NCBI RefSeq assembly: GCF_019749255.1
Contig: NZ_JACWFH010000007.1
Location: 310,001 to 374,000 of the forward strand
From: Mesobacillus maritimus
GTDB lineage: Bacteria > Bacillota > Bacilli > Bacillales > Cytobacillaceae
Reading direction: 5' to 3'
DNA length: 64,000 nucleotides
Part shown: in pieces, positions 7,698 to 15,989 of the stretch
How the letters are laid out: every line of letters begins with the position of its first letter
How positions within the stretch are numbered: position 1 is the first letter of the stretch
The notes under the pieces: model-generated
The model's database searches: none
What the model saw: only the letters and a program-made list of their open reading frames with translations
What the model was told of the DNA's origin: nothing
Program-made: the position numbers and the translations under genes

Positions 7698-8564
7698 ATG
7701 GATACGATTACCCATACACTTTTTGGACTTTCTTTATATGGGGCTACTGATAAAGAAAAGATGGATCGTAGAACCAAGATTGCTTATTTATTTACGGCCG
7801 TTGGAGCAAGTCAAATTCCTGATATTGATGTGATTTCGCAAGCATGGGATACTGAAGGACTCTACCAAATGTGGCATCGCGGGATTACTCACTCAATTTT
7901 TCTGACTCCACTATGGGCGTTGCTCTTTTATATTCTTTGCTTGCTATTCTTTAAAGTTAAAGATCGGCGTTTGTTTTTTCTAGGATGGATTGGAGCATTC
8001 ATTCATGATACTAGTGATCTTTTTAATGCTTGGGGCACAGGCTATCTTGAGCCTTTTTCAGAAATTCGCATTACGTTTGGAACGATTCCCATCATTGATT
8101 TTGTTTTCTGGGTAATCATCGGTGGCGCTTATGTTTTATCGAGAAAGAAGTCACTTGTGAACAGACCCTTCTATTTCCGAGCCGCTTGGGTTGTCATCAT
8201 TCTTCACGTTGGATTCCAAAGTTTACAAGGCTATTATTTATATCAAAAATACAGTCATGATTATGGACAAGTCGCATTATCTGCTGGGTTTATTCCAACT
8301 ACCTTTCAGGTAATTACAAAACATGAAGGCAATGTCACCATCTTTCAAGATGGCCTTTTCCAACATAAACAAACCTTGTATGTACTTGAATCGCAAGAGG
8401 AAGCGGACCTAGATCGTTTATTCGCTAACAATCCAAGTGCTAAAACTCTTTACCAGTGGTCACCATTTGTTGTCATCGTTGAAGATGATAACAAAATTGG
8501 TGTTTTTGACCCGAGATTTTATCGAAATGGACAATCGTTTCTTTTTGAATCCATTGAACACTAA
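7698..8564 (+). CDS. Membrane-bound metal-dependent hydrolase, YfhP/YbcI (DUF457) type
   Basis: A 288-residue protein starting MDTITHTLFGLSLYGA, with DIDVISQ, HRGITHS and HDTSDLFNAWGT, the conserved His/Asp motifs of the DUF457 inner-membrane hydrolase family. Hydrophobic segments lie at about 68-90, 95-115 and 130-148, and the C-terminal third is soluble. The substrate is unknown. Members are often encoded near DNA-repair genes, but the neighbours give no hint here. SD GGAGGA is 8 nt upstream. Confidence 0.75.
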   Translation: MDTITHTLFGLSLYGATDKEKMDRRTKIAYLFTAVGASQIPDIDVISQAWDTEGLYQMWHRGITHSIFLTPLWALLFYILCLLFFKVKDRRLFFLGWIGAFIHDTSDLFNAWGTGYLEPFSEIRITFGTIPIIDFVFWVIIGGAYVLSRKKSLVNRPFYFRAAWVVIILHVGFQSLQGYYLYQKYSHDYGQVALSAGFIPTTFQVITKHEGNVTIFQDGLFQHKQTLYVLESQEEADLDRLFANNPSAKTLYQWSPFVVIVEDDNKIGVFDPRFYRNGQSFLFESIEH

Positions 8565-8566
8565 AC

Positions 8567-8598
8567 AAACGCTTGGGTCCTTTTCACCCAAGCGTTTT
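8567..8598 (+). terminator. Terminator between convergent genes
   Basis: A 12-bp stem AAACGCTTGGGT/ACCCAAGCGTTT with a 7-nt loop and flanking T/A tracts serves the hydrolase gene and probably the convergent foldase gene as well. Confidence 0.8.
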
Positions 8599-8640
8599 CC
8601 ATGCCGTCAAATGTTAATACCTTCTCTCAGTTTCCCTTTA

Positions 8641-9525
8641 TTAACCTAATGTATTTTTAATTGTATATGCTTTTTTCTTCTCTTCCAACCAAGTTGTGTA
8701 TTCACTTTGAATTTTTTCATTGAAGAGGATTTCATTGATTTCTTCTTTATGATCTTTAAATACAGCTTCTTTTGCTTCCTTTTTATCGGTCACTTGAATA
8801 AGATGGTAGCCAAATTCTGTTTTAACAGGCTCGCTAATTGTTCCAACTTCCATTGAAAAAGCAGTTTTCTCAAATTCCTCTACCATATCACCTTTTGCAA
8901 AAAATCCTAATTCTCCGCCATTTTCTGCATTGGATGTATCGGTTGAATATTCTGCTGCTAGTTTAGCAAAATCTCCACCTGCTTCCAGCTTTTCAGCTAC
9001 TTCGCTAGCAGTCGACTCGTCCTCTACGAGAATATGACTTGCTTCAACTTGCTCTGGTTCAGCAAAGGACGCTTTATTCTCATCAAAGTAGGTTTGCAAC
9101 TCTTCCTCGGTAATATCAATACGAGGTTCTAATAGCTTTTCTAGTTTAAAGTAGTTTTCTATCTCCACCTTAAGGTCATCTGCTGATATCCCGGTTTGCT
9201 TTAATGCTGTTGACAGTGCTTCTTCCCCACCATAAGAATCTACATATGCCTTGTATTCTTCTTCAATTTCTTTATTCGATACGGTTATTTCTTCTTTATC
9301 TGCCTCCATCTCGATAATTTTATTATCAATTAGGGCCGATAGAGCAGAAGCACCATACTGTCCGACTAAAACATCATATAATTCTTCTTTCGTTATCTTC
9401 TCTCCGTCAACACTCGCAATCGTCTCTTGTTTTGAAAAACCTAAAACTATAACCAATGCAGCAACCACAAGGATTACTCCCCCGATTGCAACTTGAACCT
9501 TTTTATTTCGTATTTTTTCAAACAT
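8641..9525 (-). CDS. PrsA/SurA-like peptidyl-prolyl isomerase (PpiC-type), membrane-anchored
   Basis: A 294-residue protein. A hydrophobic anchor at about 10-30 lacks a lipobox Cys, unlike B. subtilis PrsA. A SurA-N-like helical region follows, then a PpiC parvulin domain at about 160-255 (ASHILVEDESTASEVAEKL, GELGFFAKGDMVEEFEKTAF, TEFGYHLIQV). It would help exported proteins fold outside the membrane. The SD is weak to moderate. It stands alone, sharing the terminator at 8567-8598 with the convergent gene. Confidence 0.85.
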   Translation of the reverse strand: MFEKIRNKKVQVAIGGVILVVAALVIVLGFSKQETIASVDGEKITKEELYDVLVGQYGASALSALIDNKIIEMEADKEEITVSNKEIEEEYKAYVDSYGGEEALSTALKQTGISADDLKVEIENYFKLEKLLEPRIDITEEELQTYFDENKASFAEPEQVEASHILVEDESTASEVAEKLEAGGDFAKLAAEYSTDTSNAENGGELGFFAKGDMVEEFEKTAFSMEVGTISEPVKTEFGYHLIQVTDKKEAKEAVFKDHKEEINEILFNEKIQSEYTTWLEEKKKAYTIKNTLG

Positions 9526-9666
9526 GTTTTCCCTCCAAATTCATATTCCCATTAAGGCATGTACACAGAGTAACGTATAAATATGAACAAATTATGACCA
9601 AGGTATTAATGGGATATGAATTATGTTGGTGAACTAGAGTTTTTCCTGTGTTTACGAAAAATAAAA

Positions 9667-9706
9667 CCATCTATCAGCGGGGTGTTCTTTACCTACTGAT
9701 AGGTGG
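9667..9706 (-). terminator. Terminator of the LysM/beta-propeller gene
   Basis: On the minus strand the stem CCACCTATCAG / CTGATAGATGG (one mismatch) is followed by TTTTATTTTT, about 75 nt after the stop. Confidence 0.6.
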
Positions 9707-9780
9707 TCGAAATTGGTTACCAAATGATTTTTATCGTGAATTTTTTTACAGTAAACACAAATGAAGGTGGATTGTTGTTG

Positions 9781-11592
9781 CTATAAAAACAATAATGACT
9801 TCCCTATTGCTGTTATATGTCCCTGATCACCCCATAAGATAAAAAAGTGATAGTTGGTTCCAGCAATCACTTTTGGCGTTGGATAGCGAACGATGAGAGC
9901 GGCTTGATTGTTCATTTCAGCTGGTTGGTCTCCTGATGGAAAGATATAGCATGCTTCTTGGTTTTGGATATATGTTGGTACAATTTCTGGCTGTGCACCG
10001 TATGGCAAGAGTTGGTGGAAGGCTTCGTTACGGCACACGGTGTCAATCGAGTCCTCCGATGATATTGCTCCGACTTGAAAGAAGCCATCACTGCCCTCAT
10101 AGCGTTCGCCCGTTACTCTTGCCCAGTGCGCTGGGTATTGGAAACTTATTTTTAAAATAGGATGACTGTATACATTCAGATTAGTGGACTGCGCTGGCGA
10201 CCATTCTAATTCTGTGATGGTTCCTCCAGCTACTAGTCTGATTGGAACTGGATGAGTAAGAGTGAGCATCCAAATCTCACTTGCCTGCCCTTGTGGTTTA
10301 CAGCCCGAAAGATAAGCCAGCTTATTCCCGTCTGGGGACCATGTAACAGGAGTGGTAAAGCAATTAGAAATTGCTCTTGTTTGCTCGTTTTCTCCCTGTC
10401 TACCGGTGGTTTTGATGACAGAGAAATAGCCTCTTTCTTCAAAAGCAGTTGCACTAAAAGCAAGATTCTCTGAATTTGGCGACCATGTTGGAAAGTAATT
10501 TTTCGCAAGTGATCCACCCCTCACTTCAAAGATTTTCCCTGTTGAAAGATCTATGGTGAAAATAAGTGAGATGCTTGCTCCTGGGGTGGTGAATAACACA
10601 TAGTTCCCATCAGGGGTGAGCTGAACATGGTTATGACGCCCACCTGTGTTTTGCGTGATTTGCTTTTTCTCATTTCCATCGATCCTAATTCGGAAAAGCT
10701 GGCTGACTCCGTTTTGATCGGGTGCTTGATAAAGCAATTCTGTTCCATCTGGGAACCATTGAACATCGCTGGCTTCAGACTGGGGGATGGTTTGTGCTTG
10801 GTGTGTAACTGCATTGTAGAGGATGATGGAATTGCGGTTAGAGTAAACTAGTTTCTGACTGTCCGGGGACCAGTCAAGGAAAACGCTGAGCCCCTCTGAA
10901 AACTGATCGATTTGGGCAACGGTATTGGTACGAAGCGAAATGACATAAAGAATGCCGTTTTTACCAACGAAAGCTATTTTACTAGAATTTGGGGACCAAA
11001 AAGGAACAGAATAACTTTCTGCCAAACCAAATGTAATTTGTCGATTTACGCCATTTCCCAGGTTATATACCCATAAGTCAAACTCTCCCCCACTGTTCGA
11101 AATATAGGCAATGAATCCACTTTCACCAGGCATAGCATAGGGGATCATCAGTCTCATCCCAGGATAAATCGTATAAGAAGGTAATCGATTGACCTCGCGA
11201 ATCAACTCAAAATTACTTTGGCCACCAGTTGTAACATTAAATCTTCGGGCGATTTCAAATAAGGTATCACCTGGTTGGACGAGATAAAATGGGACACCTG
11301 GAGGTACTGTTAACAGCTGTCCAATTTGTAACACATAGGGAGGTTGCAGCCTATTCGCTTGAATGATTGCGGATGGTGCAACGCCATAATCCTGTGCAAT
11401 TTTAGTAACTGTGTCCCCTGCCTTTACGTTGATAACATCAACCCCAGATGGTACCGAAAGCTGTTGATTGACATAAATCGTGTAAGGCGAGGCTAAGTTG
11501 TTCGCCGCTATCAAGGACTCCACCGGTAGTTCCCAGCGTTTAGCAATCTGAGAAACGGTATCTCCTTGACGGACCGTATAAAAAAACTGCAT
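9781..11592 (-). CDS. Three-LysM protein with TolB/WD40-like beta-propeller
   Basis: A 603-residue protein. Three LysM modules at about 3-47, 54-97 and 107-150 each carry the GDTV/GDTL...IA motif and an x-VP end. They are followed by TolB-like PD40 propeller repeats, recognisable by repeated FWSPNSSKIAF, DWSPDSQKLVY and TWSPNSENLAF blades. A C-terminal domain of about 110 residues starts near the HPILKISFQYPAHW segment. There is no signal peptide: the first LysM begins at residue 3, as in several spore-envelope LysM proteins that are not Sec-exported. It probably binds peptidoglycan or cortex. SD is GAGGAGG. The remnant at 1144-1345 is a relative. Confidence 0.8.
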   Translation of the reverse strand: MQFFYTVRQGDTVSQIAKRWELPVESLIAANNLASPYTIYVNQQLSVPSGVDVINVKAGDTVTKIAQDYGVAPSAIIQANRLQPPYVLQIGQLLTVPPGVPFYLVQPGDTLFEIARRFNVTTGGQSNFELIREVNRLPSYTIYPGMRLMIPYAMPGESGFIAYISNSGGEFDLWVYNLGNGVNRQITFGLAESYSVPFWSPNSSKIAFVGKNGILYVISLRTNTVAQIDQFSEGLSVFLDWSPDSQKLVYSNRNSIILYNAVTHQAQTIPQSEASDVQWFPDGTELLYQAPDQNGVSQLFRIRIDGNEKKQITQNTGGRHNHVQLTPDGNYVLFTTPGASISLIFTIDLSTGKIFEVRGGSLAKNYFPTWSPNSENLAFSATAFEERGYFSVIKTTGRQGENEQTRAISNCFTTPVTWSPDGNKLAYLSGCKPQGQASEIWMLTLTHPVPIRLVAGGTITELEWSPAQSTNLNVYSHPILKISFQYPAHWARVTGERYEGSDGFFQVGAISSEDSIDTVCRNEAFHQLLPYGAQPEIVPTYIQNQEACYIFPSGDQPAEMNNQAALIVRYPTPKVIAGTNYHFFILWGDQGHITAIGKSLLFL

Positions 11593-11792
11593 GAGGAAAC
11601 CTCCTCTCTATTTTATGAAGAGTTTTTTCTTAAAAAGTAAAAATCCATTTATTTTGAGTTACAAAAATATTAATAGTGGGTATAGTATCTTGTCATTGGC
11701 AGGTTGTTATAGAACGATTCATACATTTCCAGCTTAGTTTATAAAGTCATTCTACGTGCTTAAACACCCTAACCTTTTATTCTTTCCTAGAC

Positions 11793-11829
11793 AAAAAAAG
11801 TGCTTCCCCACATTAGATGGGAGAAACAC
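11793..11829 (-). terminator. Terminator of the hprK-like transcript
   Basis: On the minus strand the stem GTGTTTCTCCCA / TGGGGAAGCAC is followed by TTTTTTTG. It ends the transcript that contains the HprK paralogue and the short frame at 11857-11981. The rest of 11593-11792 shows no clear element. Confidence 0.65.
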
Positions 11830-11856
11830 CGTTTTCCTGTACATATTTTAATCGAA

Positions 11857-11981
11857 TTAGTTTTGATGAATGACGGTTATCCCTTCATTCAATGCACCTA
11901 TGAATTTTTTTCTGCGTACTTTTGCATCGGTTTTCTTAACATGGAGTTCAATCAAGATATCTTTATCTTTTCTTTGTTCAA
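11857..11981 (-). pseudogene. Possible frameshifted small gene after hprK-like
   Basis: A strong SD (GAGGAGAG) precedes TTG at 11981, but that frame stops after 9 codons (MNKEKIKIS). One frame over, a 33-codon basic stretch (LIELHVKKTDAKVRRKKF, ending ALNEGITVIHQN) runs to the stop at 11857, just before the terminator. Joined by one indel these would make a peptide of about 41 residues. It could also be chance. Confidence 0.2.
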
Positions 11982-11995
11982 TTTCTCTCCTCTAG

Positions 11996-12916
11996 TTAAG
12001 AAAACTCAGATTCTAGTCGGCTGAGGAAATCTTCTGCGGCACTGTAGCCTTGTTGTCTTAGGTACCAGTTGTTAGCTGCTGCTTCAATTAGACCCGCTAC
12101 GTCACGCCCAGGTTGAAGTTGAATTTCAATCGAAGAGATTTTTACACCCATATAATCGGTAAAAGTTGGTTCTTGTTCCAAGTCATTGTTTAATGCATCT
12201 TTCTCCCATTTTGTTAACTTGATATCAAGAGATATACGGGTTTCATTTTGAAATGCTCTTTGTCCATAGGAGCGAACCACATTCAATAAACCAATACTAC
12301 GAAGTGCCAAGAATTCTTTTGTTTTTTCATCGTTTGTACCTAAAAGGGTTTGAGCGCTCAGCTTTTTTAACACCACAATATCATCTGCTACTAATCGGTG
12401 ACCTCTGCCGATTAAGGTGTGAGCAGTTTCACTTTTCCCAACTCCAGAGTCCCCGCGAATCAAAATACCAATCCCAAACACATTCATACAAACACCATGG
12501 AGGGTCATTTCGGGTGCCAACTCTTTGACCAAATACGAGTCGAGTTTAATGATGAAATCAGTCGTACCAGTGGGCTCCTTTGTCACAAGCAATGGAATCT
12601 TTTCTTCTGTACAATATTGGGTTAAATAAGTCAATCCTTCTTCACCTGCGGTTACAATGAAACACGGTGGATGATATTGAACAATATTTCCAATCCGCAA
12701 TTTCCGCTCTTCATGGCTAAGCTTATGTAAATAAGTGATTTCCTTTCTACCTAAAATTTGAATTCGTTCGGTAGGAAAGAAATCAAAATGCCCGACAAAT
12801 TCCAAGCCCGGTCGATGTACTCTCGGTTGTTTAATTTCTGTCTGAAGTTGATCATCTCCCACTAAAACTTTTAATGAAAAATGTTTAACTAATTGGTCAA
12901 GAGATAATGCTTTCAC
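11996..12916 (-). CDS. HPr kinase/phosphorylase paralogue (HprK-like, divergent)
   Basis: A 306-residue protein with full HprK architecture: an N-terminal domain to about 130, His140 in the TLHGV motif, the P-loop GDSGVGKS at 155-162, RGHRLVADD with Asp178/179, and the PGRDVAGLIEAAANN loop near the C-terminus. HprK phosphorylates HPr at Ser46 and thereby controls CcpA. This copy is unusual. The family signature L-E-I-R-G-L-G reads LALRSIG at 203-209, so the conserved Glu (by family knowledge a metal ligand) is Ala204. It is also not next to lgt as the standard hprK usually is. It may be a second, modified kinase. A c-di-AMP riboswitch lies upstream. Confidence 0.75.
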   Translation of the reverse strand: MKALSLDQLVKHFSLKVLVGDDQLQTEIKQPRVHRPGLEFVGHFDFFPTERIQILGRKEITYLHKLSHEERKLRIGNIVQYHPPCFIVTAGEEGLTYLTQYCTEEKIPLLVTKEPTGTTDFIIKLDSYLVKELAPEMTLHGVCMNVFGIGILIRGDSGVGKSETAHTLIGRGHRLVADDIVVLKKLSAQTLLGTNDEKTKEFLALRSIGLLNVVRSYGQRAFQNETRISLDIKLTKWEKDALNNDLEQEPTFTDYMGVKISSIEIQLQPGRDVAGLIEAAANNWYLRQQGYSAAEDFLSRLESEFS

Positions 12917-13152
12917 TATTTTTTATCAACACCGTTTCTTTTTATCTTTTATATTTAAATTATACAATATTTAAAGTAAAAAGCATGTTTAAGTCATATT
13001 TAATGGTTAAATAAGTATTTTTAAATATTTGCCGACAAGGAGGGGTGAACCGACATCCCAAGTTGTCGATATTCCACTATCCCTTATAGCTTGATGTTGG
13101 AAGTGTCCTACGCACCCATTAGATATGACTTTGGATGCATCCTCTTCATAAC

Positions 13153-13194
13153 AAAAAAGTGCCTACAAGTTCATTAATCATGACCTGTAGACAC
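13153..13194 (-). terminator. Terminator following the c-di-AMP riboswitch
   Basis: On the minus strand an imperfect 12-bp stem GTGTCTACAGGT / ACTTGTAGGCAC is followed by TTTTTTG. It begins about 25 nt after the aptamer and looks like its expression platform. It lies between two copies of TTTGGATGCAT (13130-13140 and 13200-13210). Confidence 0.75.
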
Positions 13195-13219
13195 ATATTT
13201 TTGGATGCATAAGCTCCAC

Positions 13220-13370
13220 CTTCTTTCTCGATAACGCTTACGAGGTTAGCTGTCGGATTCGGGCCATGAGTAGCCCTACCTGTTGAAAAAGGATTCACCC
13301 CTTGGATTCGAATAAATCCAGATGGTTCCCCCGCACACTGAGGTTTCGGCGATTTAGAAACTGGAAACTA
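13220..13370 (-). ncRNA. c-di-AMP riboswitch (ydaO/yuaA type)
   Basis: Read on the minus strand the order is GGGGGAACC, GGGGTGAATCC, AGGTAGGG, GGCCCGAATCCGACAGC and TAACCTCGTAAGCG, the diagnostic conserved blocks of the ydaO motif in the right order. An SD-like GAAGGTGGAG and an ATG follow directly, but that frame ends after 10 codons (13210-13178). The next sizeable gene, the HprK paralogue, starts about 240 nt beyond the terminator. ydaO switches normally precede cell-wall hydrolase or potassium/osmolyte transport genes, so the original target may have been lost. Confidence 0.9.
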
Positions 13371-13411
13371 TTTTTAGTTGGTATTAGGGTAAGTGAAAAG
13401 GTTTATTTCTT

Positions 13412-13594
13412 TTAAGAAACCATTGAATTTAAGTAAGCTTCTTCAATAAGTTTGGAATCAAAGTCGTTATAGTAGATGACCTCACTAAGAACTTTGTTTC
13501 CTTTTATTTTCTTAAAAGACTCTTGTGCCTCTTCTAGATTATCAAATTCAAACATTTGAATATCGTTTTTAGCATACACAGTAATTACCCACAT
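13412..13594 (-). CDS. Small conserved-looking protein of unknown function
   Basis: A 60-residue protein, MWVITVYAKNDIQMFEFDN with an amphipathic DNLEEAQESFKKIKG helix and a C-terminal YYNDFDSKLIEEAYLNS helix. The strand-helix-strand-helix pattern suggests a compact alpha/beta fold. SD GAGGGAAC is 7 nt upstream. I do not recognise a named family. It is transcribed after a structured leader (13675-13780) and before the c-di-AMP riboswitch. Confidence 0.65.
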   Translation of the reverse strand: MWVITVYAKNDIQMFEFDNLEEAQESFKKIKGNKVLSEVIYYNDFDSKLIEEAYLNSMVS

Positions 13595-13674
13595 GAAAGT
13601 TCCCTCGCTTTTGTTAATGATTTCACATAATTATCCCAATGCCGTACACTCAACTATTTAGAGTTAAAACGTAA

Positions 13675-13780
13675 TCTATGATGGTGTCTCATTCACCACT
13701 TCCTTTCGGTGGATCGATAGGGATAACCCTAAAACCAGTTTTCAAGAAGTTGCCCATTTTCCATAAGAGCAATTCTCTTT
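13675..13780 (-). ncRNA. Structured leader upstream of the 60-residue gene, identity unknown
   Basis: On the minus strand this stretch has several consecutive hairpins: AAGAG-AATTG-CTCTT, TAGGG-TTAT-CCCTA, CCAC-n9-GTGG and GGTG-n7-CACC. A complete 11-codon frame (MENGQLLENWF, 13764-13729) lies between the first two. It could be a leader-peptide attenuator or an unassigned riboswitch. I could not match it to a known RNA family. No gene lies in 13595-13969 apart from this. Confidence 0.35.
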
Positions 13781-13880
13781 GTATGAAATAAGTATACCTC
13801 TTCACATATTCTATTGTACCTCAATTTTTTTGTTTTTTTGTAAAAACTATATGACAAATTTATCTCAACTCAAAAAATAT

Positions 13881-13940
13881 AGGGACGTACCCTATGTTCC
13901 TCTGAACTAACAGTTGTCCAAAAGAAAAAGGGTACGTCCT
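13881..13940 (-). terminator. Terminator-like inverted repeat after the RraA-like gene
   Basis: Arms AGGGACGTACCCT (13881-13893) and AGGGTACGTCCT (13929-13940) are complementary across a 35-nt loop. On the minus strand they are followed by ATATTTTTTG. The first arm alone also folds (AGGG-ACGTA-CCCT). Confidence 0.5.
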
Positions 13941-13969
13941 CCTCATATTTCAAAAAACCTATACAGTAG

Positions 13970-14674
13970 TCACTTATTCTCAAGAGCACGTTCTTGATAG
14001 TTAAATCCACTTTGCATCAACTGGTCGATATCGATTAACTGACCAATGGTAGCTCCTGCTTTTAGTTTTTCTTGAACGCCGTCCTCTACTTCCAACAGTG
14101 CTTTCGTTTTATTTAATATTTCCTCTGATTCTGCTATTGGCACTACAACTATTCCGTTTCCGTCAATGACAATCATGTCCCCTGGATGCACCGGTAAACC
14201 TGCACATTGTATGGGTACATTGACATGGCCATAGCCGGCAATCGCTCCGACATTTGGTACAATCCCCTTGGAGAAGATTGGGAATTTCAGTTTCCTGATT
14301 TCCTCTACATCTCGAAATGATCCATCGATTACTGCCGCTGCTACTCCTTTGTTCATTGCAGACATGGTGATATTTTCTCCCCAAAAGGCCGAATTCGCAT
14401 TTCCCTGTGCATCGACCACGATAATATCGCCAGGTTGTGAGAGGTCTACCGCTTTTATCACGGCCGATAAATCTCCACCAACACTCTTTGCCGTAATCAC
14501 CGTTCCTGCCAACCGAAGACCTTCAAACAATGGCTTCATATCAGCAGTCATCGCCCCTGTTCTTCCCAGAATATCAGATATCGCACAGGTAACCGACTCA
14601 TAATTTTCCACCAATGTTTTATACCCCTCGATAATATACTGAGAAGGGCGCTTAATTGACTCCACAACAGTCAT
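13970..14674 (-). CDS. RraA-like / HMG-CHA aldolase family protein
   Basis: A 234-residue member of the RraA/demethylmenaquinone-methyltransferase-like fold, with GTVITAKSVGGDLSAVIKAVD, QPGDIIVVDAQGN, AVIDGSFRDVEEI and HPGDMIVIDGNGIVVVP. The family includes 4-hydroxy-4-methyl-2-oxoglutarate/4-carboxy-4-hydroxy-2-oxoadipate aldolases. The G-x-x-D and R-D residues (GSFRD) are present, so aldolase activity is plausible. The ATG at 14674 is chosen over one six codons earlier because of the perfect SD GAAAGGAAG 8 nt upstream. The NCS1 permease 1.8 kb away might supply a ring substrate, but no operon is shared. Confidence 0.75.
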   Translation of the reverse strand: MTVVESIKRPSQYIIEGYKTLVENYESVTCAISDILGRTGAMTADMKPLFEGLRLAGTVITAKSVGGDLSAVIKAVDLSQPGDIIVVDAQGNANSAFWGENITMSAMNKGVAAAVIDGSFRDVEEIRKLKFPIFSKGIVPNVGAIAGYGHVNVPIQCAGLPVHPGDMIVIDGNGIVVVPIAESEEILNKTKALLEVEDGVQEKLKAGATIGQLIDIDQLMQSGFNYQERALENK

Positions 14675-14768
14675 CCACAATCTTCCTTTCATTTCTAGAT
14701 ATAGTTATCTTCTATATCCAAAGATACATTCCCTTCTTAAATGCTGATAGATGGTAGGTAGACTGTTT

Positions 14769-14972
14769 TTAAGATTCATAATAATCTTCCCTTGCTTCTG
14801 GATGAAGTTGGTTTACTTTGCCTAGGAGTTCCACAAACATGGGTGTAAATACCATATAACTAGATTTCTCCCAAGCTAAAAATAGGTCAGTCCCCCATTT
14901 GAGAGACTCTTCACTCCGCGTGGGGACTGACCATAGTTGTAAAAGATGCAAAGTTGCCGTTCCGATTTTCAT
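14769..14972 (-). CDS. Small protein translationally coupled to the DUF3231 gene
   Basis: About 67 residues from the ATG at 14972, which overlaps the DUF3231 stop by one base (TGATG), a typical coupled arrangement. The sequence has a helix rich in Trp, Leu and Glu (SEESLKWGTDLFLAWEKSSY) and a VFTPMFVELLGKVNQLHPEA segment. I recognise no family. A TTG one codon earlier is a less likely start. Confidence 0.5.
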   Translation of the reverse strand: MKIGTATLHLLQLWSVPTRSEESLKWGTDLFLAWEKSSYMVFTPMFVELLGKVNQLHPEAREDYYES

Positions 14973-15985
14973 CAATCTGAACGTTTCGCTAATCCCTTCC
15001 GATCAATGGTTTCCGGGATTTTTTCAAACCACCCATGCTTCACCATGATATGGTAAACGATCCCACCGGCTTTCATTGCATTGATAAAGACCTGTTGGTA
15101 ATTCAGAATAATATCGGACCTTAGGCTTGAGCCTAATCCAGCTCCATAATAAGAAAGGGCCGAATTTACTAAAAAACCTGCGTGAAACATCATCAATTTG
15201 TCTGAGAATGGACTCTTGGTTGAATCGGTAATTTCAGAATCCCACTTTTCTGGAATAGGGAGATTGTCATTTTGCAGGATTTTATCAAAACTATCTGCAT
15301 CTTTCCCAGCTAATTTCACATTTTTCAACATAAAGTTTCGAACTTCCTCAGAACTTGCAACCTGACTAAATCCTAAACTTAATGATCGAATAAATCCCGT
15401 TTTCCTAGAGTTGAAAAATAAGTTACTGATTTCGGAACTATTCAGTGGCCGCTTGTCACCGATCAAATTCTCAATGATGCCGGTTGTATCTGTAAACTCC
15501 ACGCCTGCCGGGGAGGGTACTGTCGGAACAACGGAGAAAATGTTTCTTGATTTAGCTAAAATCACAATTTTTTGAAACAACTCTTTCGATGATGCCGTAC
15601 ATTCAAAAAAGTAATCTTGAATATCTTTTCGTTCGGCGTTTGTAATCGCTAAACCATAAGCTGTTAGCCCATGAATCGTCATAATATAAGTATAAAAAAG
15701 AATGAATTCATCAGAAAAAAGTCGTGGCGCCGTAAGATTTACATCCTTTTCAGTAAAACCCTTTGGGATTTGAAAATTACCTTTCTCTAAAAATCCAGTA
15801 ATTTTCGTGATATGGGTCTCTGCTAAATGGAGGGCCATTTCTAGGATCGGTTTGATCTTTTTATCTTCCACAATATGTAGAAAATGTTTATATACACAAA
15901 TTGCCATACTATCGCCTTGGTACTGAAACCAAAGCCCAGATATTTCTGCAGAGGTTAAGGTGTTTTCCTTCTCTTGCCCAAACAT
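14972..15985 (-). CDS. DUF3231 family protein (two ferritin-like helical repeats)
   Basis: A 337-residue protein with two similar all-helical halves (about 1-165 and 175-330). Each starts with a LTSAEISGLWFQY / LNSSEISNLFFNS motif and contains HLAETHITKITGFLEKGNFQIP / DADSFDKILQNDNLPIP. The duplicated helical bundle is the hallmark of DUF3231, common in Bacillaceae and of unknown function, possibly spore-related. The SD is AGGGGGGAT-like (GGGGGATG before the start). It is followed by a coupled 67-residue gene. Confidence 0.8.
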   Translation of the reverse strand: MFGQEKENTLTSAEISGLWFQYQGDSMAICVYKHFLHIVEDKKIKPILEMALHLAETHITKITGFLEKGNFQIPKGFTEKDVNLTAPRLFSDEFILFYTYIMTIHGLTAYGLAITNAERKDIQDYFFECTASSKELFQKIVILAKSRNIFSVVPTVPSPAGVEFTDTTGIIENLIGDKRPLNSSEISNLFFNSRKTGFIRSLSLGFSQVASSEEVRNFMLKNVKLAGKDADSFDKILQNDNLPIPEKWDSEITDSTKSPFSDKLMMFHAGFLVNSALSYYGAGLGSSLRSDIILNYQQVFINAMKAGGIVYHIMVKHGWFEKIPETIDRKGLAKRSD

Positions 15986-15989
15986 CCTT

